DNA of 46,119 bases. Source: Saccoglossus kowalevskii. Its lineage: Eukaryota > Hemichordata > Enteropneusta > Harrimaniidae. The notes under the pieces are model-generated. The model did not search any database. It had not been told where the DNA came from and was given only the letters and a program-made list of their open reading frames with translations. Position numbers and translations under genes: made by a program. Location of the stretch: NCBI RefSeq assembly GCF_000003605.2, contig NW_003151867.1, positions 1 through 46,119 of the forward strand. The letters are read 5' to 3'. Below, piece after piece: positions 44,286-46,119 of the stretch (positions are counted from its first letter, which is position 1; each line of letters starts with the position of its first letter).

Positions 44286-46119
44286 GTTAGAAAATGTCAT
44301 GATTTCCCTATAGCGTGAAGTGGTCAGAAAATGTCATGATTACCCCATAGAGTGAAATGATCAGAAAATGTCATGATTACCCCATCAAGTGAAGTGGTCA
44401 GAAAATGTCACGATTACCCCATCAAGTGAAGTGGTCAGAAAATGTCATGATTACCCCATAGAGTGAAATGATCAGAAAAATGTCATGATTACTCCATAGA
44501 GTGAAGTGGTCAGAAAATGTCATGATTACCCCATAGAGTGAAGTGATCAAAAAATGTCATGATTACCCCATAGAGTGAAGTGATCAGAAAATGTCACGAT
44601 TACCCCATCAAGTGAAGTGGTCAGAAAATGTCATGATTACCCCATAGAGTGAAGTGATCGGAAAATGTCATGATTAACCCATAGAGTGAAATGATCAGAA
44701 AATGTCATGATTACCCCATAGAGTGAAATGATCAGAAAATGTCATGATTACCCCATAGAGTGAAGTGATCAGATAATGCCATGATTACCTCATAGAGTGA
44801 AGTGGTCAGAAAATGTCATGATTACCCCATAGAGTGAAGTGGTCAGAAAATGTTATGATTTCACCATTGCGTGAAGTGGTCAGAAAATGTCATGATTACC
44901 CCATAGAGTGAAGTGATCAGAAAATGTCATGATTACCCCCTCAGACTGAAGTGGTCAGAAAATGTCATGATTACCCCATAGAGTGAAGTGGTCAGAAAAT
45001 GTCATGATTTCCCCACTGCGTGAAGTGGTCAGAAAATGTAATGACTACCCCATAGAGTGAAGTGGTAAGGAACTGTCATGATTACCTCATATAGTGAAGT
45101 GGTCAGAAAATGTCATGATTACCGCATAGAGTGAAGTGGTAAGGAAATGTCATGATTACCTCATAGAGTGAAATGATCAGAAAATGTCATGACTTCCCCA
45201 TAGCGTGAAGTGGTCAGAAAATGTAATGATTACCCCCATAGAGTGAAATGATCAGAAAATGACACGATTTCCCCCTAGCGTGAAGTGGTCAGAAAATGTC
45301 ATGATTACCCCGTCGAGTGAAGTGGTCAGAAAATGCCATGATTACCCCATAGAGTGAAGTGATCAGAAAATGTCACGATTACCCCATCAAGTGAAGTGGT
45401 CAGAAAATGTCATGATTACCCCACAGAGTGAAGTGATCGGAAAATGTCATGATTAACCCATAGAGTGAAATAATCAGAAAATGTCATGATTACCCCATAG
45501 AGTGAAATGATCAGAAAATGTCATGATTCCCCCATAGAGAGAAGTGATCAGAAAATGCCATGATTACCTCATAGAGTGAAGTGGTCAGAAAATGTCATGA
45601 TTATCCCATAGAGTGAAGTGGTCAGAAAATGTTATGATTTCCCCATTGCGTGAAGTGGTCAGAAAATGTCATGATTACCCCATAGAGTGAAGTGATCAGA
45701 AAATGTCATGATTACCCCCTCAGACTGAAGTGGTAAGAAAATGTCATGATTACCCCATAGAGTGAAGTGGTCAGAAAATGTCATGATTTCCCCACTGCGT
45801 GAAGTGGTCAGAAAATGTAATGACTACCCCATTGAGTGAAGTGGTAAGGAAATGTCATGATTACCTCATATAGTGAAGTGGTCAGAAAATGTCATGATTT
45901 CCCCATTGCGTGAAGTGGTCAGAAAATGTATTGATTAGCCAATAGAGTTAAGTGGTAAGGAAATGTCATGATTACCTCATATAGTGAAGTGGTCAGAAAA
46001 TGTCATGATTACCGCATAGAGTGAAGTGGTAAGGAAATGTCATCATTACCTCATAGAGTGAAGTGGTTAGAAAATGTCATGATTACCCCATAGAGTGAAG
46101 TGATCAGAACATGTCACGA
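44286..46119 (+). repeat. Terminal type 2 block running off the window
   Basis: Type 1 order changes to type 2 near 44460. GTTATGATTT occurs at 44852 (with TCACC) and 45631, CTCAGACTG at 44940 and 45719, and ATTGATTAGCC at 45930. CACGATTTCCCCCTAGCG (about 45263) echoes 15183. From 45435 it matches 27950 onward at offset 17485. The final monomer is cut at 46119, still in register, so the array continues beyond the window. Confidence 0.8.

Larger units (their letters stand above)
1..46119 (+). repeat. 37-bp satellite array spanning the whole window
   Basis: The entire window is a head-to-tail array of a 37-bp unit; 148-184 is a canonical copy. Fixed parts are TCATGATTACC, CATAGAGTGAAGTG and RTCAGAAAATG. 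The window holds roughly 1,240 copies, nearly all 36-38 bp long: 38-bp copies usually have five Cs instead of four, and 36-bp copies have GGAATG for GGAAATG. The canonical unit contains 14 A, 9 T, 8 G and 6 C, so it is about 38% GC, and it has no CpG. All copies read in one direction; I saw no inverted block, unique insert or flank. Forward stops (TGA, TAG, TGA) cover all three frames within each monomer, and reverse TGA/TAA stops leave at most about 28 open codons in canonical sequence. I infer eukaryotic heterochromatic satellite DNA. The family and species are not recognised. Confidence 0.98.

Noticed and set aside
1-46119. CRISPR array
   Set aside because: The 37-bp unit is in the size range of CRISPR repeats, but copies abut with no spacers, there are about 1,240 of them, and no cas-like gene is present.
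1-46119. Repeat-protein coding region
   Set aside because: 37 is not a multiple of 3, each canonical monomer has forward stops in all three frames, and reverse TGA/TAA stops close every frame within about three monomers.
1-46119. Telomere-type or simple microsatellite DNA
   Set aside because: No TTAGGG-like or other 5-8 bp periodicity; the shortest consistent period is 37 bp.
1-46119. CENP-B box
   Set aside because: I searched by eye for the TTCG...CGGG pattern; CpG pairs in the array are isolated and not arranged this way.
1-46119. Transposon or LTR insertions at block boundaries
   Set aside because: Every stretch remains readable as 37-bp monomers; no terminal repeats, poly-A tails or target-site duplications interrupt them.
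1-46119. Inverted segments
   Set aside because: The reverse-complement signature CATTTTCTGA followed by CACTTCAC was not seen on the + strand.
1-46119. Assignment to a specific species or named satellite
   Set aside because: I do not recognise the monomer, and the sequence has no gene or element that would identify the host.

Overview
The window is one unbroken tandem-repeat (satellite DNA) array from base 1 to base 46119. The basic unit is 37 bp, so about 1,240 copies are present, all head to tail in the same orientation. A canonical copy lies at 148-184. Its recognisable parts are a TCATGATTACC stretch, CATAGAGTGAAGTG, and RTCAGAAAATG, where R is A or G. I found no gene, RNA gene, transposon, CRISPR array or unique flanking sequence, and both window edges lie inside the array. 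Every canonical monomer has a stop in all three forward frames. On the reverse strand each frame meets a stop at least about every three monomers. The array is therefore non-coding on both strands.

An uninterrupted minisatellite/satellite of this length with layered higher-order structure points to eukaryotic heterochromatin (pericentromeric, subtelomeric or sex-chromosome type). I do not recognise the 37-bp unit and cannot name the organism. The canonical unit is about 38% GC, has no CpG, and is purine-rich on the + strand (22 of 37 bases).

Monomers fall into diagnostic subtypes that travel together in ordered strings, giving higher-order repeats (HORs) of about 26-34 monomers (roughly 1.0-1.26 kb). 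I use four working classes. Type 1 carries GATATCCCCATTGCG, GGTAGGG and AACACTAAGG. Type 2 carries GTTATGATTTCCCC, CTCAGACTGAAG, ATTGATTAGCCAATAG and a 36-bp GGTAAGGAATG monomer. Type 3 carries GTCAGGATTACC, ACAGCATAGAGTGTAG and GATAACC. Type 4 carries ATATAATGAATTGGTAAGG plus runs of five C. The approximate layout is: types 4/1 at 1-6060; type 2 at 6061-10080; type 3 at 10080-13740; type 2 and mixed at 13741-16190; types 1/4 at 16190-19470; mixed 1/3 at 19471-24060; type 2 at 24061-29290; a short type 3 piece at 29291-29640; types 1/4 at 29640-34430; type 3 at 34431-36890; types 1/4 at 36891-44460; type 2 at 44460-46119.

The array is a mosaic of segmental copies of itself. By matching rare diagnostic bases at constant offsets I traced adjacent duplications (offsets 1111, 1184, 1259 and 259 bp) and long-distance ones (for example 1965-2710 with 21005-21750, 19741-20990 with 42001-43250, and 37975-38985 with 43275-44285). 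Many pairs differ by only a few bases. This is the pattern expected from repeated unequal exchange and amplification. The points worth a second look are the mosaic itself, a few block junctions carrying one-base insertions, and two short zones with unusual clusters of changes.
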